Origin: Streptomyces bluensis
Lineage (GTDB): Bacteria > Actinomycetota > Actinomycetes > Streptomycetales > Streptomycetaceae
Length of the DNA stretch: 64,000 bases
Direction: 5' to 3'
Assembly (NCBI RefSeq): GCF_014650715.1
Contig: NZ_BMVM01000014.1
Coordinates: 1 to 64,000, forward strand
The notes beneath the pieces were generated by a model, which made no database searches, was not told the DNA's origin, and saw only the letters and a program-made list of their open reading frames with translations. Position numbers and translations under genes: made by a program. The number at the start of each line of letters is the position of its first letter. Position 1 is the first letter of the stretch. Below, piece by piece: positions 46,946-55,715 of the stretch.

Positions 46946-48910
46946 TCAGCCGTTCTTGATGCGGTTCGTGAGCTCGGTGACCTGGTTGTAGATGGAGCGC
47001 CGCTCGGCCATCAGCGCGCGGATCTTGCGGTCGGCGTGCATGACCGTGGTGTGGTCGCGGTTGCCGAACTGCGCGCCGATCTTGGGCAGTGACAGGTCGG
47101 TGAGCTCGCGGCACAGGTACATGGCGATCTGCCGGGCGGTCACCAGGGCGCGGCCGCGCGAGGTGCCGCACAGGTCCTCGACGGTCAGACCGAAGTAGTC
47201 GGCGGTCGCCGCCATGATGGCGGTCGCGGTGATCTCGGGGGCCGCGTTCTCGCCGCCCGGGATCAGGTCCTTGAGGACGATCTCGGTCAGGCCGAGGTCG
47301 ACCGGCTGCCGGTTGAGCGACGCGAACGCGGTCACCCGGATCAGCGCGCCCTCCAGCTCGCGGATGTTGCGCGAGATGCGGGAGGCGATGAACTCCAGCA
47401 CCTCCGGTGGGGCGTTGAGCTGTTCCTGCACCGCCTTCTTGCGGAGGATCGCGATACGCGTCTCCAGTTCGGGCGGCTGGACATCGGTGATCAGGCCCCA
47501 TTCGAACCGGTTCCGCAGCCGGTCCTCCAGGGTCACCAGCTGCTTGGGCGGCCGGTCGGAGGAGAGCACGATCTGCTTGTTCGCGTTGTGGAGCGTGTTG
47601 AAGGTGTGGAAGAACTCCTCCTGCGTCGACTCCTTGTCCGCCAGGAACTGGATGTCGTCGACGAGCAGGATGTCCATTTCGCGGTACCGCTTGCGGAAGC
47701 TGTCGCCCTTGCCGTCGCGGATCGAGTTGATGAACTCGTTGGTGAACTCCTCCGAGCTCACGTACCGCACGCGCGTGCCCGGATAGAGACTGCGCGCGTA
47801 GTGCCCGATCGCGTGCAGCAGGTGTGTCTTGCCGAGCCCCGACTCCCCGTAGATGAAGAGGGGGTTGTACGCCTTGGCCGGCGCCTCGGCGACCGCGACC
47901 GCGGCGGCGTGTGCGAAACGGTTCGAGGCACCGATGACGAACGTGTCGAAGAGGTACTTCGGGTTCAGCCGTGCGGTGGGCTCGCCCGGACCCGCCGCGG
48001 GGGCGGGCTGGGCGGCCAGGGGGCCGGGGGCACCGCTGGAAGCGGGCAGCGCCGAGCCGACCGGTCCGCCGCGGTGCACATGGCCCGAGCCCGCCGGAGG
48101 ATCGGGCAGCTCATGGCGGTCGGGGCGCTGGTCGTAGTCGCCCGGACCCGAGTCGAAGTCCGCGCGGGCCTGCTCGTAGTCGGGGCGGGCGTCGTACTCC
48201 GGTCGCCGCTGCTCGTACAGCGGCCGTTCCCTCGACTGCGCGCGGTAGTCCTGCGAAGGCGATGCGTACGGGTCGCGCTCCGGGAAGCCGAGCCGCTGCT
48301 GCTGCCAGCCGTAGTCGTCCTGGGACGGGCGTGGCCAGGCGCCGGGCTCGGGGCGCTGGTAGTCCCCTGGGTAGGCGGGGCGGGCGGTCGGGAGCTGGTC
48401 CGCGCGCGGGGGCGGCAGCTGGGCACCCGGGCCGTCGGACAGGTGTTCGGAGCGGCCGGATGCGCGGTCGTCGGCGCGGTGGCGGCCGTAGTCCTCGTAG
48501 GGGTCCCGGGCCCGGCTGTCGTACGTGTCCGGGATCTGGGCGTCGTAGCCGTCACGGTTCTGCGCCGGTACGGAGGGGCGCTCGAGCTCCTCGTAACGGG
48601 ACGGAGCCGGGGGCGCGGGGGCGGGCGGTTCGCCGACCGAACTGTCGACGGTGATCGCGATACGGATCGGCCGGCCGCATTCCCGGCTGAGGGTCTCGCT
48701 GACGATGGGCGCGAGCCGGCCTTCCAGTACGCCCTTGGCGAACTCGTTCGGGACCGCGAGCAGTGCGGTGTCCGCGACCAGCGCCAGGGGCTGGCAGCGC
48801 CTGATCCAGTGCTCGTCCTTGACCTCGACGCCCTGCCCTCGGCCTTCACCGAGGAGGTGCTCCAGTACTCGTGGCCACACTGCGGCAAGATCGGCAGGCA
48901 GGTCAGCCAC
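46946..48910 (-). CDS. dnaA: Chromosomal replication initiator DnaA
   Basis: The product is 654 residues from GTG 48910. Domain I is at 1-95 (ADLPADLAAVWPRVLEHLLGEG). Domain II is an unusually long Asp/Arg/Tyr/Pro-rich linker (about 105-310), typical of Streptomyces. AAA+ domain III has Walker A GESGLGKTHLL (about 353) and Walker B DILLVDDIQFLADK. C-terminal domain IV has the DnaA signature GNRDHTTVMHADRKI (about 612-626), which binds the boxes in oriC. ATP-bound DnaA opens oriC and controls its own gene. Confidence 0.98.
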   Translation of the reverse strand: MADLPADLAAVWPRVLEHLLGEGRGQGVEVKDEHWIRRCQPLALVADTALLAVPNEFAKGVLEGRLAPIVSETLSRECGRPIRIAITVDSSVGEPPAPAPPAPSRYEELERPSVPAQNRDGYDAQIPDTYDSRARDPYEDYGRHRADDRASGRSEHLSDGPGAQLPPPRADQLPTARPAYPGDYQRPEPGAWPRPSQDDYGWQQQRLGFPERDPYASPSQDYRAQSRERPLYEQRRPEYDARPDYEQARADFDSGPGDYDQRPDRHELPDPPAGSGHVHRGGPVGSALPASSGAPGPLAAQPAPAAGPGEPTARLNPKYLFDTFVIGASNRFAHAAAVAVAEAPAKAYNPLFIYGESGLGKTHLLHAIGHYARSLYPGTRVRYVSSEEFTNEFINSIRDGKGDSFRKRYREMDILLVDDIQFLADKESTQEEFFHTFNTLHNANKQIVLSSDRPPKQLVTLEDRLRNRFEWGLITDVQPPELETRIAILRKKAVQEQLNAPPEVLEFIASRISRNIRELEGALIRVTAFASLNRQPVDLGLTEIVLKDLIPGGENAAPEITATAIMAATADYFGLTVEDLCGTSRGRALVTARQIAMYLCRELTDLSLPKIGAQFGNRDHTTVMHADRKIRALMAERRSIYNQVTELTNRIKNG

Positions 48911-49086
48911 AGGGCACGCTCTCTCACAGGTCCCACGAACGTGTGGTTCTGGGACGGGTTGGGGTTCGAATCGCTGGGGACTTCAGGTCCCGGCGGTCGG
49001 GTCGGCGCAAAGCCGTTGGGTCAGGGAGAAGGGAACGAATCGGAGTCCAGTCACGGTAGTCAGGGCGACCGGTGCGGTTCAAGTTG

Positions 49087-49107
49087 TTGTCCCCAGGCTG
49101 TGGACAG
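49087..49107. promoter_or_regulatory. DnaA box pair upstream of dnaA
   Basis: TTGTCCCCA (49087-49095) and TGTGGACAG (49099-49107) are inverted boxes with one mismatch each, in the divergent dnaA/rpmH region, about 180 bases from the dnaA GTG. They are likely autoregulation sites; DnaA autocontrol is known in Streptomyces. Confidence 0.65.
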
Positions 49108-49325
49108 TGTCTCTCCGTGACCCTTGGTTTGACCGGATGGCGCGGCCCCGCGTACCGTAACCAGGTCGAGTTGTCGATGGCTGCTGCCGCCTGCCTCCGA
49201 TGGGCACAGATCGCTTTGGGTGATCGGTAAGCGGTGCACTCGGGCGTTGAGCGAGCTACTCGTGGGCGCACGGTGACAGCCAGGACGGCACCCCGCAACC
49301 ACCGATTTCTTTCTGGAGCCCCCGA

Positions 49326-49463
49326 GTGAGCAAGCGCACCTTCCAGCCGAACAATCGTCGTCGCGCCAAGACCCACGGCTTCCGGCTGCGTATGCGCACC
49401 CGTGCCGGCCGCGCGATTCTCGCGTCCCGCCGCAGCAAGGGTCGCGCCCGTCTGTCCGCCTGA
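49326..49463 (+). CDS. rpmH: Ribosomal protein bL34
   Basis: The product is 45 residues from GTG 49326. SKRTFQPNNRRRAKTHGFRLRMRTRAGRAILASRRSKGRARLSA is the complete L34 protein, a basic component of the large subunit. It is divergent from dnaA, as in most bacteria. Confidence 0.97.
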   Translation: MSKRTFQPNNRRRAKTHGFRLRMRTRAGRAILASRRSKGRARLSA

Positions 49464-49484
49464 TCCCGGTCAGGTCATGACGTC

Positions 49485-49856
49485 GTGCTGCCCACCGAGA
49501 ACCGGCTGAGGCGGCGCGAGGACTTCGCGACCGCGGTACGACGAGGTCGCCGGGCCGGGCGCCCGCTCCTCGTCGTCCACCTTCGAAGCGGTGCCACGGA
49601 CCCGCACGCGCCTGGGGAGAGCGCTCCCCCGACGCGTGCGGGTTTCGTCGTGAGCAAGGCCGTCGGAGGCGCGGTCATACGTAACAAGGTCAAGCGCAGA
49701 CTTCGTCACCTGATGCGCGAGCGAGTGGGCCTGCTGCCCCCCGGTAGCCTGGTAGTCGTACGAGCGCTGCCCGGTGCGGGCGACGCCGACCACGCACTGC
49801 TGGCCCGAGACCTGGATGCCGCCCTTCAGCGGCTGCTGGGAGGGGGCGCGCGATGA
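49485..49856 (+). CDS. rnpA: Ribonuclease P protein component
   Basis: The product is 123 residues from GTG 49485, 21 bases after rpmH. The RnpA motif RNKVKRRLRHLMRER and the start LPTENRLRRREDFATAVRRGRR are clear. It helps the RNase P RNA cut tRNA leaders. It overlaps yidD by four bases (ATGA). Confidence 0.96.
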   Translation: MLPTENRLRRREDFATAVRRGRRAGRPLLVVHLRSGATDPHAPGESAPPTRAGFVVSKAVGGAVIRNKVKRRLRHLMRERVGLLPPGSLVVVRALPGAGDADHALLARDLDAALQRLLGGGAR

Positions 49857-50218
49857 AGTACCCGCTGCTGGCGCTGATCAAGCTGTACCAGTGGACGATC
49901 AGCCCGTTGCTCGGGCCGGTCTGCAAGTACTACCCGTCGTGCTCCCACTACGGCTACCAGGCCATCGACCGGCATGGTGCGATCAAGGGCACGGCACTCA
50001 CCGCCTGGCGCATCCTTCGGTGCAATCCGTGGTCACTGGGCGGTGTGGACCATGTCCCGCCGCGCAAGCGCCCGCGATGGCACGAGATGCTGCGCAACGC
50101 TTGGCGCGCACGCAAGGGCGGGACCTCCGCCGCCGAACCGGCCACTGAGGGGCACGGGGTGCCCGACCTCTCCTCTAGCCCGGCCGCCGAGAGCCCGTCC
50201 CATGCCCAAGGAGCATGA
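49853..50218 (+). CDS. yidD: Membrane protein insertion efficiency factor YidD
   Basis: The product is 121 residues. The family signature is KLYQWTISPLLGPVCKYYPSCSHYGYQAIDRHGAIKGTALTAWRILRCNPW, with three conserved Cys. The N-terminal amphipathic helix attaches to the membrane. The C-terminal 45 residues are a basic/Ser-rich extension. It aids YidC, encoded next. Confidence 0.95.
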   Translation: MKYPLLALIKLYQWTISPLLGPVCKYYPSCSHYGYQAIDRHGAIKGTALTAWRILRCNPWSLGGVDHVPPRKRPRWHEMLRNAWRARKGGTSAAEPATEGHGVPDLSSSPAAESPSHAQGA

Positions 50219-50221
50219 TTA

Positions 50222-51517
50222 GTGGACACGATTGCCAGTCTCTTCAGCTTCATCACGACACCCGTCTCCTGGGTCATCGTCCAGTTCCACACGGTGTATG
50301 GCGCGATCTTCGGTCCTGACACCGGGTGGGCCTGGGGCCTGTCCATCGTGTCCTTGGTGATCCTGATCCGCATCTGCCTGATCCCGCTCTTCGTGAAGCA
50401 GATCAAGGCGACCCGGGCCATGCAGACGCTCCAGCCCGAGATGAAGAAGATCCAGGAGCGCTACAAGAACGACAAGCAGCGTCAGTCCGAAGAGATGATG
50501 AAGCTGTACAAGGAGACGGGCACCAACCCGCTCTCCTCGTGCCTTCCCATCCTGGCGCAGTCGCCGTTCTTCTTCGCCCTGTACCACGTGCTCAACAGCA
50601 TCGCGTCGAACGACACCATCGGCGTGATCAACCAGAGCCTGCTGCAGAGCGCGCAGAAGGCGCACATCTTCGGGGCCCCGCTGGCCGCGAAGTTCACCGA
50701 CAGCGCGGACAAGGTCGCGGCGCTCGACGCCTCGCTGACCAACGTCCGCATCATCACCGCGGTCATGATCATCCTCATGTCGGCGTCGCAGTTCTACACG
50801 CAGCGCCAGCTGATGACGAAGAACGTCGACACCACGGTGAAGACGCCGTTCATGCAGCAGCAGAAGATGCTGATGTACATCTTCCCGGTCATGTTCGCCG
50901 TGTTCGGTATCAACTTCCCTGTCGGTGTCCTCGTCTACTGGCTGACCACCAACGTGTGGACCATGGGCCAGCAGATGTACGTGATCCACAACAACCCGAC
51001 CCCGGGTTCCAAGGCCCAGGCCTCCTACCTGGAGCGCCTGCAGAAGCACGTCACGCACCACGGCAAGACCCGCAACCGCCGTGAGCGCGCCATCGTGAAG
51101 GCGATCGTCGCCAAGGGCCGCGACCGCAACGAGTTCGAGCGCAAGTTCATCAACACTCTGACCAAGGCGGGCCTCGCGGCCCAGGCTGACGGCACCGTGG
51201 CCAAGAGCGAGGTCGCGGCCGTCGCCGCGGCCGAGGACGGTACGCCGACCACCGGCGCACCGAAGCGTCAGCAGCCCAAGCGGCAGAGCAAGTCCCAGCG
51301 CCAGTCCGGTGGGGCCAAGCCTGCAGGCGACAGCGAGCCGAAGACCACCACGTCGCTGAGCAAGTCCGACGAGCCGTCCGACGCCGCGGACGCCAAGCCG
51401 GCGGGCGCTGCCAACGGCAAGAAGACGGCCTCGAAGCCCGGCTCCGGCACCCGCAGCAAGGCCCAGTCCGGTCAGCGCAAGGGCCAGCAGCGTCCCAAGT
51501 CCCCGTCCAAGAAGTAA
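50222..51517 (+). CDS. yidC: Membrane protein insertase YidC/Oxa1
   Basis: The product is 431 residues from GTG 50222. It has five membrane helices; the conserved groove Arg sits in SIVSLVILIRICLIPLFVKQIKATRAMQ. The central coiled loop is MKKIQERYKNDKQRQSEEMMKLYKETGTNPLSSCLP. The long basic tail (about 290-431: RRERAIVKAIVAKGRD, then many Ser/Lys/Gln) should contact ribosomes. It inserts proteins with or without SecYEG. Confidence 0.96.
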   Translation: MDTIASLFSFITTPVSWVIVQFHTVYGAIFGPDTGWAWGLSIVSLVILIRICLIPLFVKQIKATRAMQTLQPEMKKIQERYKNDKQRQSEEMMKLYKETGTNPLSSCLPILAQSPFFFALYHVLNSIASNDTIGVINQSLLQSAQKAHIFGAPLAAKFTDSADKVAALDASLTNVRIITAVMIILMSASQFYTQRQLMTKNVDTTVKTPFMQQQKMLMYIFPVMFAVFGINFPVGVLVYWLTTNVWTMGQQMYVIHNNPTPGSKAQASYLERLQKHVTHHGKTRNRRERAIVKAIVAKGRDRNEFERKFINTLTKAGLAAQADGTVAKSEVAAVAAAEDGTPTTGAPKRQQPKRQSKSQRQSGGAKPAGDSEPKTTTSLSKSDEPSDAADAKPAGAANGKKTASKPGSGTRSKAQSGQRKGQQRPKSPSKK

Positions 51518-51532
51518 GAAGGAGTCCATCCC

Positions 51533-52045
51533 GTGACGGAAGGCACCACCTCCGCCGCCACCGAGGGTGGCGACACCCTGACCCGCCTGGAGCAGGAGGG
51601 CGAGATCGCGGCGGACTACCTTGAGGGTCTGCTGGACATCGCCGATCTCGACGGCGACATCGACATGGACGTGGAGGCCGACCGCGCCGCTGTCTCGATC
51701 ATCAGCGACTCGGGCAGCCGCGACCTGCAGAAGCTGGTCGGCCGGGACGGCGAGGTGCTGGAGGCGCTTCAGGAGCTCACGCGCCTGGCCGTGCACCGGG
51801 AGACCGGCGACCGCAGCCGTCTGATGCTGGATGTCGCCGGCTACCGCGCCAAGAAGCGTGCCGAGCTGTCCGAGCTGGGTGCCAAGGCCGCAGCCGAGGC
51901 CAAGAGCTCCGGCGAGCCGGTGAAGCTGAAGCCGATGACACCCTTCGAGCGCAAGGTCGTACACGACGCGGTCAAGGCCGCGGGTCTGCGCAGCGAGTCC
52001 GAGGGCGAGGAGCCGCAGCGCTTCGTCGTCGTGCTTCCCGCCTGA
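51533..52045 (+). CDS. jag: Jag/KhpB-like RNA-binding protein
   Basis: The product is 170 residues from GTG 51533. The KH-like part (about 30-95) is DIDMDVEADRAAVSIISDSGSRDLQKLVGRDGEVLEALQELTRLAVH. The R3H domain (about 95-168) is ETGDRSRLMLDVAGYRAKKRAELSEL and KLKPMTPFERKVVHDAVKAAGLRSESEGEEPQRFVVVLP. It binds RNA and acts downstream of yidC in the same operon. The N-terminal Jag domain of Firmicutes is absent. Confidence 0.95.
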   Translation: MTEGTTSAATEGGDTLTRLEQEGEIAADYLEGLLDIADLDGDIDMDVEADRAAVSIISDSGSRDLQKLVGRDGEVLEALQELTRLAVHRETGDRSRLMLDVAGYRAKKRAELSELGAKAAAEAKSSGEPVKLKPMTPFERKVVHDAVKAAGLRSESEGEEPQRFVVVLPA

Positions 52046-52060
52046 TTCAGCACGTTCCTC

Positions 52061-52089
52061 CGGCCCCGTCTGTTGCCCAGGCGGGGCCG
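52061..52089 (+). terminator. Terminator after jag
   Basis: CGGCCCCG (52061-52068), then T-CTG, pairs with CAG-G-CGGGGCCG ending at 52089, including one G-T wobble, 12 pairs in all. AACTTTG follows. It separates the jag operon from rsmG. Confidence 0.75.
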
Positions 52090-52207
52090 AACTTTGTCAG
52101 CTCGATCAATCCTGTCGGTCGCCGCGGCGCGTGGCGGCCCGTAGGTTCCTGATGGTCTTGGTGGTCTGCGCCCAGTGCGCCTGTGCGGTACGGAAGGACG
52201 GTCCCTC

Positions 52208-52924
52208 GTGACGGAGGCAGCGGAGCTCCCCCCGGCTCCCGAGCAGGCCCGGGCGGTATTCGGCGAACGCTTCGCGGACGCGGTCCGGTACGCGGAGCTG
52301 CTTGCCGAGGCAGGAGTGCAGCGTGGTCTGATCGGCCCTCGCGAGGTGCCCAGGTTGTGGGAGCGGCACCTGCTGAACTGTGCGGTGCTCTCGGAGGTCG
52401 TGCCTGAGGGCGTGACCGTGTGCGATGTCGGCTCGGGGGCGGGGCTGCCGGGCATCCCGCTGGCTCTGGTCCGGGACGACCTGAAGATCACGCTGCTCGA
52501 ACCTCTGCTGCGGCGGACCAACTTCCTCACCGAGGTCGTCGAGCTCCTCGGCCTCGACCATGTCACGGTCGTGCGTGGCCGTGCCGAGGAGGTCATGGGG
52601 AAGATGCCTGCGGTCCACGTTGTCACGGCACGCGCGGTGGCCCCGCTGGACAGGTTGGCGACCTGGGGAATCCCCTTGCTGCGCCCGTACGGAGAGATGC
52701 TCGCGCTCAAGGGGGATACCGCCGTCGAGGAGCTGAAGAGCGCCGCCACTGCCTTGAGCAAGCTGGGTGCCGTGGAGACCTCGATCCTCCATGTTGGTGA
52801 GGGGGTAGTGGATCCACTGTCCACCGTGGTGCGGGTCGAAGTCGGGGAGAGCCCGGGCGGTGTGCGGTTTGCAGCCAAGCGCGCCAAGGCGGCCAGGACG
52901 GGGCGGGCCCGACGGCCTCGTTGA
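52208..52924 (+). CDS. rsmG: 16S rRNA m7G527 methyltransferase RsmG
   Basis: The product is 238 residues from GTG 52208 (GGAAGGACGG upstream). The SAM-binding motif is CDVGSGAGLPGIPLAL (72-87). The family strings PREVPRLWERHLLNCAVLSEVVP, VVRGRAEEV and VTARAVAPLDRLATWGIPLLRP are present. It methylates G527 in 16S rRNA, and its loss gives low-level streptomycin resistance in Streptomyces. The C-terminus is basic. Confidence 0.96.
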   Translation: MTEAAELPPAPEQARAVFGERFADAVRYAELLAEAGVQRGLIGPREVPRLWERHLLNCAVLSEVVPEGVTVCDVGSGAGLPGIPLALVRDDLKITLLEPLLRRTNFLTEVVELLGLDHVTVVRGRAEEVMGKMPAVHVVTARAVAPLDRLATWGIPLLRPYGEMLALKGDTAVEELKSAATALSKLGAVETSILHVGEGVVDPLSTVVRVEVGESPGGVRFAAKRAKAARTGRARRPR

Positions 52925-53048
52925 GTCCCTCCGGCGAGCGTGTGGGCGCTGTTGATCCGTCCTGACGACGAGACGTACTCCACACAAGCTGCCAAACCTA
53001 CGCATGCCGGAGTGTCGCGACACTCCGGTTGCCGCGGCTGTGCATCGT

Positions 53049-53062
53049 GTTTCACGTGAAAC
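53049..53062. promoter_or_regulatory. parS: parS site (perfect)
   Basis: GTTTCACGTGAAAC, the exact palindrome bound by Streptomyces ParB, in the rsmG-parA intergenic region. Confidence 0.93.
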
Positions 53063-53220
53063 GTCGCTCACTGCTGCACGGCATCATCAGCCGCGGCCGC
53101 GCCGCGGCCGACCCCCGCACCCGTAAGCCTCTCGGGTCACTCGGAGAGGTACCGGAGTTGTCCACAGAGGTGGATTTCTCCACAGAACACCAGGCCTCAC
53201 TGGTTCGCGACCCCAAAGAC

Positions 53221-54294
53221 ATGGGAGGCTCTGTTCATTGCGAGCCTGAAGTCGAGGAGAGTGAATCCTTGCGGTCCGACGCCAACATCGCGGGACCGAT
53301 GACCGATCCGGTCCCCGGTCCCCGTACCGAGTCGATGGGGGAGGATGTTTCACGTGAAACACCGCCCCCGATGGACGACACTCCCATCGGTCGTGCTGCC
53401 CAACTGGCGGTGGAGGCTTTGGGACGCGCCGGTGAGGGCCTGCCTCGGCCCGAGCAGACGCGCGTCATCGTGGTCGCCAACCAGAAGGGCGGGGTCGGAA
53501 AGACCACGACGACGGTCAACCTTGCCGCTTCACTGGCCCTGCATGGCGGACGTGTCCTGGTGATCGACCTCGACCCGCAAGGCAATGCGTCCACTGCGTT
53601 GGGCATCGATCATCACGCCGAAGTTCCTTCGATCTACGACGTGTTGATCGACAGCAAGCCGCTGTCCGAAATCGTCCAGCCCGTGCCCGACGTCGAGGGA
53701 CTCTTCTGTGCCCCCGCCACGATCGATCTCGCCGGTGCGGAGATCGAGCTGGTCTCTCTGGTGGCGCGGGAGAGCCGGCTACAGCGGGCGATCCAGGCCT
53801 ATGAGCAGCCCCTGGACTACATCCTCATCGACTGCCCGCCCTCGCTCGGTCTCCTGACGGTCAATGCGCTGGTGGCCGGCCAGGAGGTCCTGATCCCGAT
53901 TCAGTGTGAGTACTACGCACTGGAGGGCCTCGGGCAGCTGCTCCGCAATGTCGACCTGGTGCGGGGGCACCTCAACCGCGCCCTCCATGTGTCGACCATC
54001 CTGCTCACCATGTATGACGGCCGGACGCGCCTCGCCTCCCAGGTCGCCGACGAGGTGCGCAACCACTTCGGTGACGAGGTACTGAGGACGAGCATTCCGC
54101 GCTCCGTCCGTATCTCCGAGGCACCGAGCTATGGGCAGACGGTGCTGACGTACGATCCAGGATCGAGCGGTGCCCTCTCCTATCTTGAGGCGGCACGAGA
54201 AATCGCGCTGAAGGGCGTCGGTGTTGGGTACGACCCGACGCCCGCCCATATCGGCGCACAGAGTAACCCGAGCATGGTGGAGGGGATCCAGTGA
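53221..54294 (+). CDS. parA: Chromosome partitioning ATPase ParA
   Basis: The product is 357 residues from ATG 53221. It moves ParB-bound origins toward hyphal tips. The deviant Walker A is NQKGGVGKTTT (about 87). VLVIDLDPQGNASTALG is the A' motif, YILIDCPPSLGLLTVNAL is Walker B, and the DNA-contact end is RTSIPRSVRISEAPSYGQ. The 80-residue N-terminal leader carries VSRET, encoded by a parS site at 53347. The start is uncertain: an in-frame codon at 53029 would add 64 residues and cross another parS site; ATG 53299 is also possible. Confidence 0.95.
   Translation: MGGSVHCEPEVEESESLRSDANIAGPMTDPVPGPRTESMGEDVSRETPPPMDDTPIGRAAQLAVEALGRAGEGLPRPEQTRVIVVANQKGGVGKTTTTVNLAASLALHGGRVLVIDLDPQGNASTALGIDHHAEVPSIYDVLIDSKPLSEIVQPVPDVEGLFCAPATIDLAGAEIELVSLVARESRLQRAIQAYEQPLDYILIDCPPSLGLLTVNALVAGQEVLIPIQCEYYALEGLGQLLRNVDLVRGHLNRALHVSTILLTMYDGRTRLASQVADEVRNHFGDEVLRTSIPRSVRISEAPSYGQTVLTYDPGSSGALSYLEAAREIALKGVGVGYDPTPAHIGAQSNPSMVEGIQ
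53347..53360. promoter_or_regulatory. parS: parS site inside parA (perfect)
   Basis: GTTTCACGTGAAAC lies in the parA leader and is read as V-S-R-E-T. Confidence 0.93.
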
Positions 54295-55388
54295 GCGAGC
54301 GACGGAGGGGGTTGGGCCGTGGTCTCGGCGCACTGATTCCTGCCGCCCCAACAGGGGAGCCGGTGTCGCCACCGGCGGGGAGTGGAGGGTCCACGTCCCC
54401 TGCGGCTGTGCCCGTCCTCACCACCGAGCGAGGAGTGGCGGCCGCGAAGGTGACAACGCTGCCGCATGTTTCACGTGAAACAGAGGACCCGTCGCCGAAC
54501 GGTGCCGTGGAGACACAGGCAGCGCCTCTCGGTGCCCACTTCGCCGAGCTGCCCCTGGACTCCATCACGCCGAATCCTCGCCAGCCGCGCGAGGTATTCG
54601 ACGAGGACCTCCTGCAGGAACTGGTCACCTCCATCAAGGAGGTCGGTCTCCTCCAGCCTGTCGTCGTACGGCAGCTGGGTCCCGCGCGATACGAGCTCAT
54701 CATGGGTGAGCGGCGTTGGCGGGCCTGCCGTGAGGCCGGCCTGGAGGCGATCCCTGCGATCGTGCGCGCCACGGACGACGAGAAGCTGCTCCTGGACGCG
54801 CTCCTGGAGAACCTGCACCGAGCCCAGCTGAACCCCCTGGAAGAGGCGGCCGCCTATGACCAGCTGCTCAGGGACTTCAACTGCACGCATGACCAGCTGG
54901 CAGACCGGATTGGTCGATCCCGTCCACAGGTCTCCAACACCCTGCGTCTGCTGAAGCTCTCTCCTGCGGTGCAGCGTCGAGTGGCTGCCGGCGTTCTCTC
55001 CGCAGGGCATGCCCGGGCGCTGCTCTCCGTGGAGGACTCGGACGAGCAGGACCGGCTGGCTCATCGGATCGTCGCCGAGGGGCTCTCGGTGCGGGCGGTC
55101 GAGGAGATCGTCCACCTCATGGGTTCGCACCCGAAGAGCGCCCCGACTTCCAAGGGGCCGCGTGCCGGCACCCGGATCTCCCCGGCGCTGAGCGACCTTG
55201 CGACCAGGCTCTCGGATCGCTTCGAGACGCGAGTGAAGGTCGACCTCGGCAAGAACAAGGGCAAGATCACCGTCGAGTTCGCCTCGATGGAGGACCTTGA
55301 GCGCATCCTTGGCAGCCTGGCTCCAGGCGAGGGCCCGGTTCTTCAGAAGAGTCTCCTGGATCACGAATCCGACGAGACTGATTCCTGA
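54291..55388 (+). CDS. parB: Chromosome partitioning protein ParB
   Basis: The product is 365 residues from GTG 54291, overlapping the parA stop (GTGA). The N-terminal box RRGLGRGLGALIP contacts ParA. The CTPase/nuclease-like fold has the motifs LPLDSITPNPRQPREVFDE, MGERRWRACREAGL and ENLHRAQLNPLEEA. The HTH is CTHDQLADRIGRSRPQVSNTLRLLKL. The C-terminal dimerisation domain ends in SMEDLERIL. It contains a parS site in its own gene (54468, read as V-S-R-E-T). Confidence 0.97.
   Translation: MSERRRGLGRGLGALIPAAPTGEPVSPPAGSGGSTSPAAVPVLTTERGVAAAKVTTLPHVSRETEDPSPNGAVETQAAPLGAHFAELPLDSITPNPRQPREVFDEDLLQELVTSIKEVGLLQPVVVRQLGPARYELIMGERRWRACREAGLEAIPAIVRATDDEKLLLDALLENLHRAQLNPLEEAAAYDQLLRDFNCTHDQLADRIGRSRPQVSNTLRLLKLSPAVQRRVAAGVLSAGHARALLSVEDSDEQDRLAHRIVAEGLSVRAVEEIVHLMGSHPKSAPTSKGPRAGTRISPALSDLATRLSDRFETRVKVDLGKNKGKITVEFASMEDLERILGSLAPGEGPVLQKSLLDHESDETDS
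54468..54481. promoter_or_regulatory. parS: parS site inside parB (perfect)
   Basis: GTTTCACGTGAAAC in the parB coding sequence, read as V-S-R-E-T in the variable region after the ParA-contact box. Confidence 0.93.
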
Positions 55389-55715
55389 GCCTTCAGACTG
55401 TAGGACGACTTTCGACCGGTCGACCAGCAGAGCGGGCCGTGTCCGGTGTGTACCGGAACACGGCCTGCTCTTTGCTTTCAGGCGGTATCGATGGAATCAC
55501 ATCGTGGATACGATGCGTTGGGGTATGGCGCATCCACCTGGCGGCACCTTGATCGGGGAGGCGGGCGTCATACGAACCGTGAGCCGTTCCGAGCTGGTGA
55601 TCGTCGGCTTTGGACTGAGGGCGGTTGGCGGTTTCGTCGGCAGCCTGCCGAGGGAGCGGAGTGCCCTGACAGCAGCCCGCGACGCAGCGGGCGAAGGAAG
55701 CGAGGAACAGCCTTC
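55389..55715. other. Intergenic stretch before the acetyltransferase
   Basis: About 330 bases. Early on, CGGGCCGTGTCCGG (55435) with CCGGAACACGGCCTG (55453) forms an imperfect hairpin after parB, a likely terminator. Frames beyond it carry no family features. Confidence 0.45.
55435..55468 (+). terminator. Terminator of the parAB operon
   Basis: GCCGTGTCCGG pairs with CCGGAACACGGC (one bulge) around TGTGTA, followed by CTGCTCTTTGC. It lies about 50 bases past the parB stop. Confidence 0.7.

Noticed and set aside
53029..53220. Upstream extension of ParA
   Set aside because: It would place a parS site and the rsmG-parA spacer in the protein, with no ParA homology; kept only as an alternative start.
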